From CAYLLD01 sp964425135 (GTDB taxonomy: Bacteria; Pseudomonadota; Alphaproteobacteria; Rhodobacterales; Rhodobacteraceae), in contig CAYRKW010000005.1 in assembly GCA_964425135.1 (NCBI GenBank), positions 17,147-81,146 on the forward strand: a DNA stretch of 64,000 bases, given 5' to 3'. Below the pieces are notes generated by a model that was not told the DNA's origin, searched no databases, and was given only the letters and a program-made list of their open reading frames with translations. Of this stretch, positions 35,403-43,555 are shown one piece after another. The position numbers and the translations under genes were made by a program. Position 1 is the first letter of the stretch, and every line of letters starts with the position of its first letter.

Positions 35403-36254
35403 CTATCTCTGACACTGCGGGCAATAAAAGCTGGAGCGCCCGGATTGCACGATGCGGGCGATATTTCCGGGGCAATCGGCGGTTTTGCACGCCGCGCCCT
35501 CCTGATCATAGGTGGCGAAGTTGTGCTGGAAATAGCCCAATTCGCCGTTGGTTTGGCGATAATCGCGCAAGGAGGAGCCGCCAGCGTCGATCGCATCGCG
35601 AATGACTGCGCGGATGGCATCAACAAGCGGCTCTATGCGCTTTGCGGCGATGTTTTTGGCCTTGCGGCGGGGGGAAATACCCGCGCGCCAGAGCGCCTCG
35701 CACACGTATATATTGCCCAGACCTGCAATGACGCGTTGATCGAGCAGCACGGATTTGATGGGTGAGGTTTTGCCCGATAGCGCCTGCGCGAGATAAGCGG
35801 CATTCATCGCATTGCTCAGCGGTTCTGGCCCCAGCTTTGCCAGCAAGGGATGAGCGTCGATCTGCCCGCTCGCGATCAAATCCATCGCGCCAAAGCGCCG
35901 CGCATCGTTGTAAACCACCCGCGTTTCATCGTTGAAATCAAGGACCACGTGGTCATGATTGGCCAAACGGTCGGTCTCATGATGAAACTTGCCAAGCTGC
36001 TTTTGCTCGATCAACACCCGGCCGGACATCCCCAGATGCACCAGAAGCGTCTCCCCGCCATCGAGAGCGATCAAGAGGTACTTTGAGCGGCGCCCAACAT
36101 GGGTGATGCGCTGCCCTTCAAGCCGCGCGCGCATGTCTTTGGGGAAAGGCCAGCGCAGATCGGGGCGGTTGATGGTCGCGCACATAATCGTGCGGTCCAG
36201 AATCGCTGGCTCCAGCCCGCGCCGCACGGTCTCCACTTCGGGAAGTTCAGGCAT
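35403..36254 (-). CDS. mutM: Formamidopyrimidine-DNA glycosylase
   Basis: 283 residues. The mature N-terminus PELPEVETVRRGLEP carries the catalytic Pro1 and Glu2. The helix-two-turn-helix has GLGNIYVCEALWRAGISP, and the C-terminal zinc finger has CKTADCPG and FYCPQC. It excises 8-oxoguanine and formamidopyrimidines and nicks the abasic site. Its start overlaps the end of the upstream membrane-protein gene by 8 bp. Confidence 0.97.
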   Translation of the reverse strand: MPELPEVETVRRGLEPAILDRTIMCATINRPDLRWPFPKDMRARLEGQRITHVGRRSKYLLIALDGGETLLVHLGMSGRVLIEQKQLGKFHHETDRLANHDHVVLDFNDETRVVYNDARRFGAMDLIASGQIDAHPLLAKLGPEPLSNAMNAAYLAQALSGKTSPIKSVLLDQRVIAGLGNIYVCEALWRAGISPRRKAKNIAAKRIEPLVDAIRAVIRDAIDAGGSSLRDYRQTNGELGYFQHNFATYDQEGAACKTADCPGNIARIVQSGRSSFYCPQCQR

Positions 36255-36837
36255 CCGCCGTGTCTTCGGCGCTCAACGCGATATGATCGAGCATCTCCCA
36301 AAGATTGGTGATGCCGCTGAAATACCCCGGTATCCAGAAGAGTTTGCCGCCAAATTTGCTGTTGATGCCAAGGCGCCGGCGCGCGCCGATGATCTCGCAG
36401 TGGGTCAACTCATTGAGATTGAGATGTTTTTGCCGCCGCCAGTAGTCCACCACCAGCGTTTCATTCGATATAGAGATTTTGGCAGGATGAAACCGAACGA
36501 AAATGCCCAGGATCAGAAGAACGATCAGGCCGCATAGGACGAAATAGAGCATCGTGCCCGGATTGCCGGTGATCGCCGCCCCAAGTCCCAGAACGATCAG
36601 AAGGAGCGCAACGATCCATGCGGCGCTGAACGCCACCAGTTTTGCTTTTAGGAACCGCCGTGTCGGGCGCCAGACCAGCTTGGTTTCGTCAAACTGGGTC
36701 TCATCTGACCAGCCGGAGATATAGGCCCGCATGAACCGACGCGCTCCATAGTTGGCGATGCGATAGAAAATGTACAGCAGCACAATCCCGAGCAAGATCG
36801 GAACGGCGACTTTCGCAAGAGTGAGGACAGATCCCAT
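36247..36837 (-). CDS. Hypothetical membrane protein with PH-like C-terminus
   Basis: 196 residues. One N-terminal helix (VAVPILLGIVLLYIFYRI), a basic cytoplasmic stretch, then two more helices (FSAAWIVALLLIVLGLGAAI, MLYFVLCGLIVLLILGIFV). A soluble tail of about 75 residues follows, with KISISNETLVVDYWRRQKHL, resembling bacterial PH-like folds. No family recognised. It precedes mutM with an 8-bp overlap and is divergent from ubiE. Confidence 0.75.
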   Translation of the reverse strand: MGSVLTLAKVAVPILLGIVLLYIFYRIANYGARRFMRAYISGWSDETQFDETKLVWRPTRRFLKAKLVAFSAAWIVALLLIVLGLGAAITGNPGTMLYFVLCGLIVLLILGIFVRFHPAKISISNETLVVDYWRRQKHLNLNELTHCEIIGARRRLGINSKFGGKLFWIPGYFSGITNLWEMLDHIALSAEDTADA

Positions 36838-37062
36838 ATAAGATCCGCTAAAATGCCGAAGCTTCGGAGGCGAGCGTGGGGTCCACCCGTTGCGCGCTGC
36901 ATATATTGGTCATGACCAAGCCTTCAATTGCGCCCCCGCACGTCGCCATGCTGCACATAGCGTTAATGAATTGCAAGAGAAGAGCTTGCGACAATCCGCC
37001 TGAATTGTAACTGCGCCATAGGTGGTTATAAGTCTGATCACCCAGAACAAGGCGACGGACCC

Positions 37063-37818
37063 ATGGCGGATCAGACCAGCAAGACCACGCATTTCGGGAA
37101 CCAGACGGTTCGCGAAGACGAAAAAGCGGGAATGGTGCATGGTGTGTTCTCGTCTGTGGCCTCCAAATACGATGTGATGAACGACGCCATGAGCCTTGGC
37201 ATTCACCGTATCTGGAAGGATGCGATGATGGATTGGCTGGCGCCGCGCGCGGGGATGTCGCTTCTGGATGTGGCAGGCGGGACGGGCGATATATCGTTCC
37301 GGTTTCTAGATCGCGTCGACAACGACGGCCATGCCACCGTGCTCGATATGACCCGCGATATGTTGGTTGAGGGGCGCAAAAGGGCCGATGCGGTGCAAAA
37401 AGCCGATCATCTGGCCTGGGTGACCGGTGATGCGATGCAGCTTCCGTTTGAGGCGAACAGCTTTGACGCCTACACGATCTCGTTTGGCATTCGGAACGTC
37501 ACGCGGATCGGCGATGCGATCGCCGAGGCGTATCGTGTGCTCAGGCCCGGCGGGCGGTTTTTGGTGCTGGAGTTCAGCCAGATCCCGACGCCCGGACTGC
37601 AATGGCTCTATGATCGCTATTCGTTCAACCTCATCCCGAAGATGGGCAAGGTGATCACCGGCGATGAAGACAGCTATCAGTATCTTGTTGAAAGCATTCG
37701 AAAATTTCCGCCACAAGAAGAATTCGCGCAGATGATCCGCGATGGCGGGTTTGAACAGGTGAAATATCGCAATATGACCATGGGCGTGGCGGCGCTTCAT
37801 TCCGGCTGGAAGCTGTGA
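37063..37818 (+). CDS. ubiE: Demethylmenaquinone/ubiquinone C-methyltransferase
   Basis: 251 residues of a class I SAM methyltransferase: KYDVMNDAMSLGIHRIWKDA, the SAM loop LLDVAGGTGDISF, ISFGIRNVTRIGDAIAEAYR, and the C-terminal signature YRNMTMGVAALHSGWKL. It C-methylates the ubiquinone ring. The start follows AAGGCGACGG. It overlaps ubiB by 4 bp. Confidence 0.97.
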   Translation: MADQTSKTTHFGNQTVREDEKAGMVHGVFSSVASKYDVMNDAMSLGIHRIWKDAMMDWLAPRAGMSLLDVAGGTGDISFRFLDRVDNDGHATVLDMTRDMLVEGRKRADAVQKADHLAWVTGDAMQLPFEANSFDAYTISFGIRNVTRIGDAIAEAYRVLRPGGRFLVLEFSQIPTPGLQWLYDRYSFNLIPKMGKVITGDEDSYQYLVESIRKFPPQEEFAQMIRDGGFEQVKYRNMTMGVAALHSGWKL

Positions 37819-39332
37819 GAGGTCCGCATAATATCTGGCGGTTGATCCGAACCGGGGCGACATTCGTGCGCACGGGCGCGATGAATGTGGCGCTCGACGG
37901 GCTCAATGCGCCGCGCTCGATCCGCACGGCAGCATGGATCATTTCGGTGCCGTTCGGGTGGTTGGGTCTCAAGGGGGATCCGAAGCTGCCGCCGGTGGTC
38001 CGCGCCCTGACCGCGCTTGGCCCGGCCTACATCAAATTCGGACAAATCATGTCAACGCGGCCGGATATCGTCGGCCCCGAGCTTGCGAAACAGATGCGCG
38101 TTTTGCAGGACAAGCTGCCCGCCTTCGACATGCGGGAGGCAGAGGCGGAAGTGGAGCGCACGTTCGGGCAGTCGGTTGACGCGCTCTTCTCCGAGTTTTC
38201 CGAGCCTGTCGCAGCCGCTTCAATCGCGCAAGTCCATCGCGCAGTGGTACGCGAGACCGGCGAGGATGTTGCAGTGAAAATCCTGCGCCCGCGCATCGAA
38301 AAAGACTTCCAAACCGATATTGATGCGTTTTATCTGGCCGCCGGGATGATAGAAGCGCTTTCACCATCCACCCGTCGATTGCGCCCCAAAGCAGTAATCA
38401 ATCATTTCGAAGCGACGGTTCACGGCGAGCTCGATTTGCGCATGGAAGCATCGGCCTCTGCCGAGTTTCGCGCAAACTCCGAAGGTGATACGAAATTTGC
38501 CGTTCCGCGCGTCTACTGGCCTCTGTCGGACCGCCGCGTCTTTACCTCCGAATGGGTCGAAGGCACATCAATGGGGGATGTGGATGCGCTCATCGCACGC
38601 GGCGTCGATCTGCCCGAACTGGCCCAGCATATAATCCGCATGTTTCTCAACCATGCGCTGCGCGATGGGTTCTTTCACGCGGATATGCATCAGGGCAATC
38701 TGAAACTTGCGCCCAACGGTGATCTGATCGCGCTCGATTTTGGCATTATGGGCCGCATCGACGCGTATACGCGTCGGGTCTATGCAGAAATTCTGATCGG
38801 CTTTCTGCGGCAGGACTACAAACGCATTGCTGAAGTGCATTTTGAGGCAGGCTATGTGCCGCGCGATCAGGATGTGGACGAGTTTGCTCAAGCACTACGG
38901 GCCATTGGCGACCCGATCTTCGGCTATGATGCCAGCCAGATTTCCATGGCGCGTCTGCTGGCGCATCTTTTCGAAGTGACCGAGCGTTTTGGCATGGAGA
39001 CGCGCACCGAGCTGATCCTGCTTCAGCGGACCATGGTTGTTGTCGAAGGCGTTGCACGCTCGCTCGATCCTGAGATCAACATGTGGCAGTCCGCGCGCGA
39101 TGTGGTGGAGCGCTACATCCGCTCCCACGTTGGCCCGCTTGCCACAGCCCGCGATCTGGCGAACACAGCGCGGGTTCTGGCGCGGTTTGGCCCGCGCTTG
39201 CCCGCACTGGCAGAACGGGCGCTTTTGTCCGCAACTCTCGATCCTTCTCCGCCTCCCAAACGGGAGATCCCGCCGTGGGGCTGGGCAATTATCGGGGCAG
39301 CAATCGGCGCGATTGTCGTGTCGCTCTTTTGA
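37815..39332 (+). CDS. ubiB: Ubiquinone biosynthesis ATPase/kinase-like protein
   Basis: 505 residues of the ABC1/UbiB atypical kinase family. It has the KxGQ helix (YIKFGQIMSTRPD), the A-rich loop AAASIAQVHRAV in place of a P-loop, VAVKILRP, the catalytic segment HADMHQGNLKL and LDFGIMGRI, and a C-terminal membrane helix WGWAIIGAAIGAIVVSLF. It supports coenzyme Q assembly at the inner membrane. The GTG start overlaps the ubiE stop (GTGA), indicating coupled translation. Confidence 0.96.
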   Translation: MRGPHNIWRLIRTGATFVRTGAMNVALDGLNAPRSIRTAAWIISVPFGWLGLKGDPKLPPVVRALTALGPAYIKFGQIMSTRPDIVGPELAKQMRVLQDKLPAFDMREAEAEVERTFGQSVDALFSEFSEPVAAASIAQVHRAVVRETGEDVAVKILRPRIEKDFQTDIDAFYLAAGMIEALSPSTRRLRPKAVINHFEATVHGELDLRMEASASAEFRANSEGDTKFAVPRVYWPLSDRRVFTSEWVEGTSMGDVDALIARGVDLPELAQHIIRMFLNHALRDGFFHADMHQGNLKLAPNGDLIALDFGIMGRIDAYTRRVYAEILIGFLRQDYKRIAEVHFEAGYVPRDQDVDEFAQALRAIGDPIFGYDASQISMARLLAHLFEVTERFGMETRTELILLQRTMVVVEGVARSLDPEINMWQSARDVVERYIRSHVGPLATARDLANTARVLARFGPRLPALAERALLSATLDPSPPPKREIPPWGWAIIGAAIGAIVVSLF

Positions 39333-39378
39333 GGCCCTGTCCGGTCGCGTAGCGCAAATTCAATGCGAGAAAAATCTG

Positions 39379-39566
39379 TTGCAATTTTACACAAAAATGA
39401 TTTTATCCCAGCATTTTTTCACTTTTTAACTTGTTGATATTTGGCCTGTGCGGTACCCAGATGGTGTTGCGAGTGCCATAGGGGGTTTAGCACTCCGACG
39501 AGGGTATCTACTGCGTAATGCGGCGCGAACAGTCTTCTGACATGGCTGTTCGCGCCGTTTCTCTTT
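39379..39566 (+). ncRNA. Candidate small RNA with intrinsic terminator, downstream of ubiB
   Basis: Possible promoter TTGCAA (39379-39384), 16 bases, TTTTAT (39401-39406). Downstream, GGTACCC (39452-39458) pairs with GGGTATC (39502-39508), enclosing a second stem GAGTGC/GCACTC (39471-39476 with 39490-39495). A perfect 12-bp hairpin CGGCGCGAACAG/CTGTTCGCGCCG (39521-39532 with 39546-39557) follows, then TTTCTCTTTT. No ORF of note in between. The nested stems plus terminator suggest a roughly 150-nt RNA. The hairpin alone could instead terminate ubiB. No known RNA family recognised. Confidence 0.45.
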
Positions 39567-39569
39567 TGA

Positions 39570-39725
39570 TCATCCGGGTGACGCCTCGCCTGACCATATT
39601 CCCCGCCCCATCATTCCCGCCAGAGCCACGCAGATCATGCTCGGAATGGTCGCGCTATCGGGTGTTTCAGCGAACAGGACATACCCCCAAGTCACCACCA
39701 AGATGAGATAGCCGTCGTCGACCAC
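39570..39725 (-). pseudogene. C-terminal remnant of an EamA/DMT-type transporter
   Basis: About 51 codons just downstream of the fructokinase gene on the same strand encode a last-helix-like stretch, YLILVVTWGYVLFAETPDSA. It has the W-G-Y-hydrophobic-F-x-E-x-P-D pattern of EamA-family ends. There is no start or preceding helices, so only a fragment of a former transporter gene appears to remain. Confidence 0.45.
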
Positions 39726-39753
39726 GCCCATGATATGCGGCGCTGCGTGTCCG

Positions 39754-40728
39754 CTACCCAACGACACGATCGCCGTTGATCGCATCTTGCGTCTCGCTGA
39801 GCGTCGGCGGCATACACCCCGACTGCATGCAATTGAGGGCCGCCGCCGTCGTTGCAACCTGCAACATCTCCGAGAGCTCATCCTCGCTCAACGCCCGCAA
39901 CCCATCGCACGAGGTGATGCCCGTTCGCAGGATCCAAGCCAGCATATTACCCATAAACGTATCGCCCGCACCAACCGTGTTGCTGTTGTTGGCTTTCAAA
40001 TCGACCTTTGGCGTTGGCAAATGCTGGCGTGCGCCGGCGCTAAATGCGGTTGCGCCCGACGCCCCGTCGGTGACGACGACCAGACCGCTCCCGCTCTCCA
40101 GACACTCTTGCGCAAATTGCGCGGCGTGCGTGCCGGGGCTGAGGTATTCGAGATCTTCAGCGCTGATCTTAACGATGGATGTGGTCTGTAAAATCCGCTT
40201 AACCCGCGCGGCCCAGTCCGCTTTGTCAGATGTCATGCTGGGGCGCGCATTGGGATCGAAAGCAACCAACATCTGCGCCCCCATCTTAGTCGCGAACGCA
40301 GCGATATTGTCCGCTGCAGGCTGCTCGATCAGTGAGATGGACCCCACACTGAGAATATCGCCCGGCTGCGCGTCAATCAGATCAGGCGATGGGTTCATCA
40401 AAACCGTGGCCGATCCAGTGGTGAAAAACGCATAGCGCGGATCACCCGAAGAATTATCAACGAAAGCCAAAGTCGAAGGCGCATCGGTCTTGGCAACGCG
40501 TGCATGATCGACTTTATAAGCATCCAGGTCCGCCGCCAGCTTCTCGCCAAAGAGATCCGTCGACAGCCCACCCAAAAACGATACGTCCGCCCCTGCATGC
40601 GCTGCCGCCTTGGCCGCATTGAACGGCGAGCCGCCAGGTTTGGGCGCATAAGTTCCATCCCAATCCGCATCATCGCGTGTTGGAATGAAATCGATCAGCG
40701 CTTCCCCGCAGACATATAGCTTTGGCAT
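39754..40728 (-). CDS. PfkB-family fructokinase
   Basis: 324 residues of the ribokinase fold. The N-terminal CGEALIDFIPT and the substrate loop GGSPFNAAKAAAHAGADVSF are typical of fructokinases. The anion hole and catalytic Asp are in NTVGAGDTFMGNMLAW. It phosphorylates a hexose, most likely fructose, with ATP. The start follows AAGGAGGCGAGGCG, a strong SD. Confidence 0.9.
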   Translation of the reverse strand: MPKLYVCGEALIDFIPTRDDADWDGTYAPKPGGSPFNAAKAAAHAGADVSFLGGLSTDLFGEKLAADLDAYKVDHARVAKTDAPSTLAFVDNSSGDPRYAFFTTGSATVLMNPSPDLIDAQPGDILSVGSISLIEQPAADNIAAFATKMGAQMLVAFDPNARPSMTSDKADWAARVKRILQTTSIVKISAEDLEYLSPGTHAAQFAQECLESGSGLVVVTDGASGATAFSAGARQHLPTPKVDLKANNSNTVGAGDTFMGNMLAWILRTGITSCDGLRALSEDELSEMLQVATTAAALNCMQSGCMPPTLSETQDAINGDRVVG

Positions 40729-40861
40729 CGCCTCGCCTCCTTATAGATCATGAGCCCGCGGTAGCGCGTCAGGTACGTAATTTCCAGCCCCAACCAAAAA
40801 TTTCGCATTTTTCAAATACTCATCTCCTGATACCCGCAGGGTTTCAGGTCTCCTTTAAGAC

Positions 40862-40896
40862 GTGTCCGGCCAAATTCGGAGAATTGGGCCGGACAC
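40862..40896 (-). terminator. Hairpin terminator after the formaldehyde dehydrogenase gene
   Basis: GTGTCCGGCC (40862-40871) and GGCCGGACAC (40887-40896) pair perfectly, 12 bp past the stop of the minus-strand gene. The U-tract is weak (GTCTTAAA). Confidence 0.6.
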
Positions 40897-40908
40897 TGTT
40901 TGGTTGGA

Positions 40909-42021
40909 TCAGTATTCGACAACTGCGCGGATGGATTTGCCCGCGTGCATCAGATCAAAGCCCGTGTTGATGTCCTCAAGCCCCATCGTGTGGGTGATCA
41001 TCGGGTCAATCTCGATTTTGCCGTCCATGTACCAATCGACGATCTTGGGCACATCGGTCCGGCCCCGCGCTCCGCCAAAGGCTGTTCCGCGCCACGAGCG
41101 GCCGGTGACAAGCTGGAAGGGACGGGTGGAGATTTCTGCACCTGCCGGTGCGACACCGATGATAATGCTCTCGCCCCAGCCTTTGTGGGCGCATTCGAGC
41201 GCGGTGCGCATCACATCGACATTGCCGGTGGCATCAAACGAGTAATCTGCGCCGCCTTTGGTCAGGTTCACAAGATAGGGCACGAGATCCCCTTCAACAT
41301 CGGTTGGATTGACGAAATCGGTCATGCCAAAACGGGTGGCCATCTCGATCTTGCCTTCATTGATATCCACACCGACAATCTGGTCCGCGCCTGCAAGACG
41401 TAGCCCCTGGATGACATTCAGACCAATGCCGCCCAGACCAAAGACCACCGCGCGGGAGCCTTGCTCGACCTTGGCGGTGTTCATCACCGCGCCAATGCCC
41501 GTGGTCACGCCGCAGCCGATATAGCAAACCTTGTCGAACGGCGCGTCCTTGCGGATTTTTGCCGCAGCAATCTCGGGCATCACCGTGTAGTTCGAGAAGG
41601 TCGAGGTGCCCATGTAGTGAAAGATCGGGTCGCCATCGAGGGTTTTGAAACGCGAAGTTCCATCGGGCATCAGCCCTTGGCCTTGAGTCTCCCGGATTGC
41701 CTGACACAGGTTGGTTTTAGGGTTGAGGCAATACTCGCATTCACGGCATTCGGGCGTGTAGAGCGGGATAACATGATCGCCTTTCTTCAGCGACTTAACT
41801 CCGGGGCCAACGTCCACAACAACGCCTGCGCCCTCATGTCCAAGAATTGCGGGAAAAATACCTTCAGGATCTGCGCCCGAGAGCGTGAATTCATCCGTAT
41901 GGCAAATACCGGTTGCTTTGATCTCGACCAGAACCTCACCTTCGCGTGGCCCGTCGAGCTCCACTTCCGTAACTTCCAGCGGTTTGCCCGCTTGTGTTGC
42001 CAATGCTGCGCGTGTTTTCAT
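40909..42021 (-). CDS. adhC/frmA: S-(hydroxymethyl)glutathione dehydrogenase (class III alcohol dehydrogenase)
   Basis: 370 residues. Catalytic zinc ligands in GICHTDEFTLSG and LGHEGAGVV, structural zinc in PECRECEYCLNPKTNLC, NAD-binding FGLGGIGLNVIQGLRLAGA. The class III segments FHYMGTSTFSNYTV and WRGTAFGGARGRTDVP are clear. It oxidises the glutathione adduct of formaldehyde. The SD GGGGAGAGAC precedes the ATG. No FghA esterase lies adjacent. Confidence 0.96.
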   Translation of the reverse strand: MKTRAALATQAGKPLEVTEVELDGPREGEVLVEIKATGICHTDEFTLSGADPEGIFPAILGHEGAGVVVDVGPGVKSLKKGDHVIPLYTPECRECEYCLNPKTNLCQAIRETQGQGLMPDGTSRFKTLDGDPIFHYMGTSTFSNYTVMPEIAAAKIRKDAPFDKVCYIGCGVTTGIGAVMNTAKVEQGSRAVVFGLGGIGLNVIQGLRLAGADQIVGVDINEGKIEMATRFGMTDFVNPTDVEGDLVPYLVNLTKGGADYSFDATGNVDVMRTALECAHKGWGESIIIGVAPAGAEISTRPFQLVTGRSWRGTAFGGARGRTDVPKIVDWYMDGKIEIDPMITHTMGLEDINTGFDLMHAGKSIRAVVEY

Positions 42022-42141
42022 GAAGTCTCTCCCCGCATATTTTTATCACGTCCAAGGTGAACGATTTTTAATGATTGCGCAACGACGGAACCTGTCGGGC
42101 GCGTCGTTCAACCTCCATATCAACTCAAACAGAGGTACATC

Positions 42142-42633
42142 ATGAACACCAAGACGAAAATTATCGGCATCACTCTTGTGGCTGCGCTGGCTGCACCTTC
42201 TTTTGCGGCTGCGAATGAAGATCGCAAAGGCAAAGGCAAACGGGGTGGGCATCACATGGGCCAGATGATCGACCAGATCGCACTTTGGGATGGCAATGGC
42301 GACGGGCAGGTCACACAAGACGAAATCAACGCGTTTCGCGCCGCTCGCCTTGCGGAATTTGACACCAATGCGGACGGCACGCTGAGCCTGGAGGAATACG
42401 AAGCTCTCTGGGCTGATGCCATGCGTGAGCGGATGGTCGATATGTTCCAGCGCCATGATGATGACGGTGATGGCATTGTGACAGCGACGGAATTTGCCGA
42501 GCGCTATGAAAACACAGTCGCGCGGCTCGATCGCAATGATGATGGCGTGCTGAGCAAGGATGATTTGCGCGGTAAACGCGGCCAGCGCGGCGAAGGTCGT
42601 CACGGCGGCGGTGGTGATGGGGACGGCGAGTAA
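42142..42633 (+). CDS. Secreted EF-hand calcium-binding protein
   Basis: 163 residues. Signal peptide IGITLVAALAAPSFAAA, a basic Lys/Gly/His linker, then four EF-hand loops: DGNGDGQVTQDE, DTNADGTLSLEE, DDDGDGIVTATE and DRNDDGVLSKDD. The tail is Gly/Arg/His-rich. It should bind calcium in the periplasm; similar proteins are common in marine Alphaproteobacteria but their role is unclear. Convergent with arfB. Confidence 0.9.
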   Translation: MNTKTKIIGITLVAALAAPSFAAANEDRKGKGKRGGHHMGQMIDQIALWDGNGDGQVTQDEINAFRAARLAEFDTNADGTLSLEEYEALWADAMRERMVDMFQRHDDDGDGIVTATEFAERYENTVARLDRNDDGVLSKDDLRGKRGQRGEGRHGGGGDGDGE

Positions 42634-42805
42634 GTCACAGCGGCCGTCACCGGTGTCCGCGCGGCATTTTTACGGTCAAACGCGGAAACAGGGCGAAGCC
42701 AACTGCGCGCAATTCGACTATTCGGCGGTGTGGTTCTGATAAACTGTCCGGAACAGATATCAGATCGCCACACCCCGGAACTTTAATGCGCCCATGTGCA
42801 TCGCT

Positions 42806-43225
42806 CTAATCATCCCCCACCGATCCGCGCAGCTTCTTGATCTTGGAGCGCGCGCTTTTCTGATCGAGGCGTCTGCGTTTGGAGGCGAGCGTGGGGCGCG
42901 TTTTGATGCGTCGTTTGGGCCGCTCCAACGCCGCTATCACCAGATCACGCAGTTTCTCCTGCGCCAGCTCGCGGTTCATGGCTTGCGTACGATGCGCCTC
43001 AGCGCGGATGATCACCGCGCCATCCTTCGTCCACCTTCGCCCGGCCAGTTTGCGCAGGTTGGCCTTGGCGTAAGGTGGCAGCGACGGGGAGCGTTCGGCC
43101 TCAAATCGCAACTCGACCGCCGTGGCCACCTTATTCACATTTTGCCCGCCGGGCCCCGAAGAGCGCGTGAAGCTCTCGGTGATTTCCCAGTCGTCAATGC
43201 GAATGCTGTCGTTAATCTGAATCAT
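42806..43225 (-). CDS. arfB: Alternative ribosome-rescue peptidyl-tRNA hydrolase ArfB
   Basis: 139 residues. The catalytic GGQ loop is in RSSGPGGQNVNKVATAVELR. The C-terminal basic tail (RPKRRIKTRPTLASKRRR and KKLRGS) is the part that enters the mRNA channel of stalled ribosomes. It hydrolyses peptidyl-tRNA on non-stop ribosomes as a backup to tmRNA. No SD is visible before its ATG (ACTGCCTTGACCG precedes it). A short ORF with an exceptionally strong SD and a hairpin lie directly upstream. Confidence 0.95.
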   Translation of the reverse strand: MIQINDSIRIDDWEITESFTRSSGPGGQNVNKVATAVELRFEAERSPSLPPYAKANLRKLAGRRWTKDGAVIIRAEAHRTQAMNRELAQEKLRDLVIAALERPKRRIKTRPTLASKRRRLDQKSARSKIKKLRGSVGDD

Positions 43226-43257
43226 CGGTCAAGGCAGTCGTTGAAGGTCGCGACGAA

Positions 43258-43284
43258 GAAGGGCCGCGCAATGCACGGCCCTTC
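43258..43284 (-). terminator. Terminator-like hairpin 33 bp before arfB
   Basis: GAAGGGCCG (43258-43266) and CGGCCCTTC (43276-43284) pair perfectly across nine bases. On the minus strand it lies between the 18-codon leader ORF and arfB and is followed by TTCGTC, a weak U-tract. On the plus strand CGGTTTTT follows, so it would terminate better in that direction. It may be an attenuator. Confidence 0.55.
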
Positions 43285-43371
43285 CGGTTTTTCTGGAGAA
43301 GTTAGGAGGCTTGGCCAGACGGGCCGCAATTTGCGCCTCTACAGTGGTGTCTTATCCGACGGGGCTGCCCG

Positions 43372-43428
43372 TCAGACGCGATCCCCCTGTTTTGATCCAG
43401 CCATTTTCTCCAACATCCCATGAGACAT
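43372..43428 (-). CDS. 18-codon leader ORF upstream of arfB
   Basis: Encodes MSHGMLEKMAGSKQGDRV, ending in UGA followed by C, a poor termination context. Its ATG lies seven bases after GGAGG within AAAGGAGGTGATC (43431-43443), a 13-nt perfect complement of the 16S rRNA 3' end. That is far stronger than any other SD in this window and strongly suggests the ORF is translated. The stop codon falls in a small hairpin (GACGGG at 43358-43363 with CCCGTC at 43368-43373). It may be a leader peptide regulating arfB or an independent small protein. Confidence 0.55.
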   Translation of the reverse strand: MSHGMLEKMAGSKQGDRV

Positions 43429-43430
43429 TA

Positions 43431-43490
43431 GATCACCTCCTTTCTTGGTTTCAGTTAAGAAGAGATTGGCAGATATTTTGAATCTGTCAA
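43431..43490 (-). promoter_or_regulatory. Promoter region and perfect SD of the arfB leader
   Basis: On the minus strand a consensus -35 element TTGACA lies at 43490-43485; no good -10 is apparent at the usual spacing. AAAGGAGGTGATC at 43443-43431 is the full anti-anti-SD sequence. Confidence 0.5.
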
Positions 43491-43501
43491 AAGAAAAATG
43501 G

Positions 43502-43524
43502 ACACAACACACATAATGTTGTGT
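43502..43524. repeat. Inverted repeat upstream of the arfB leader promoter
   Basis: ACACAACA (43502-43509) and TGTTGTGT (43517-43524) separated by seven bases, just upstream of the -35 element. It could be an operator or the terminator of the preceding minus-strand transporter gene, which ends at 43556. Confidence 0.45.
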
Positions 43525-43555
43525 TCATGCGTGCGGGAAGCTCAACCAAGTGAGG

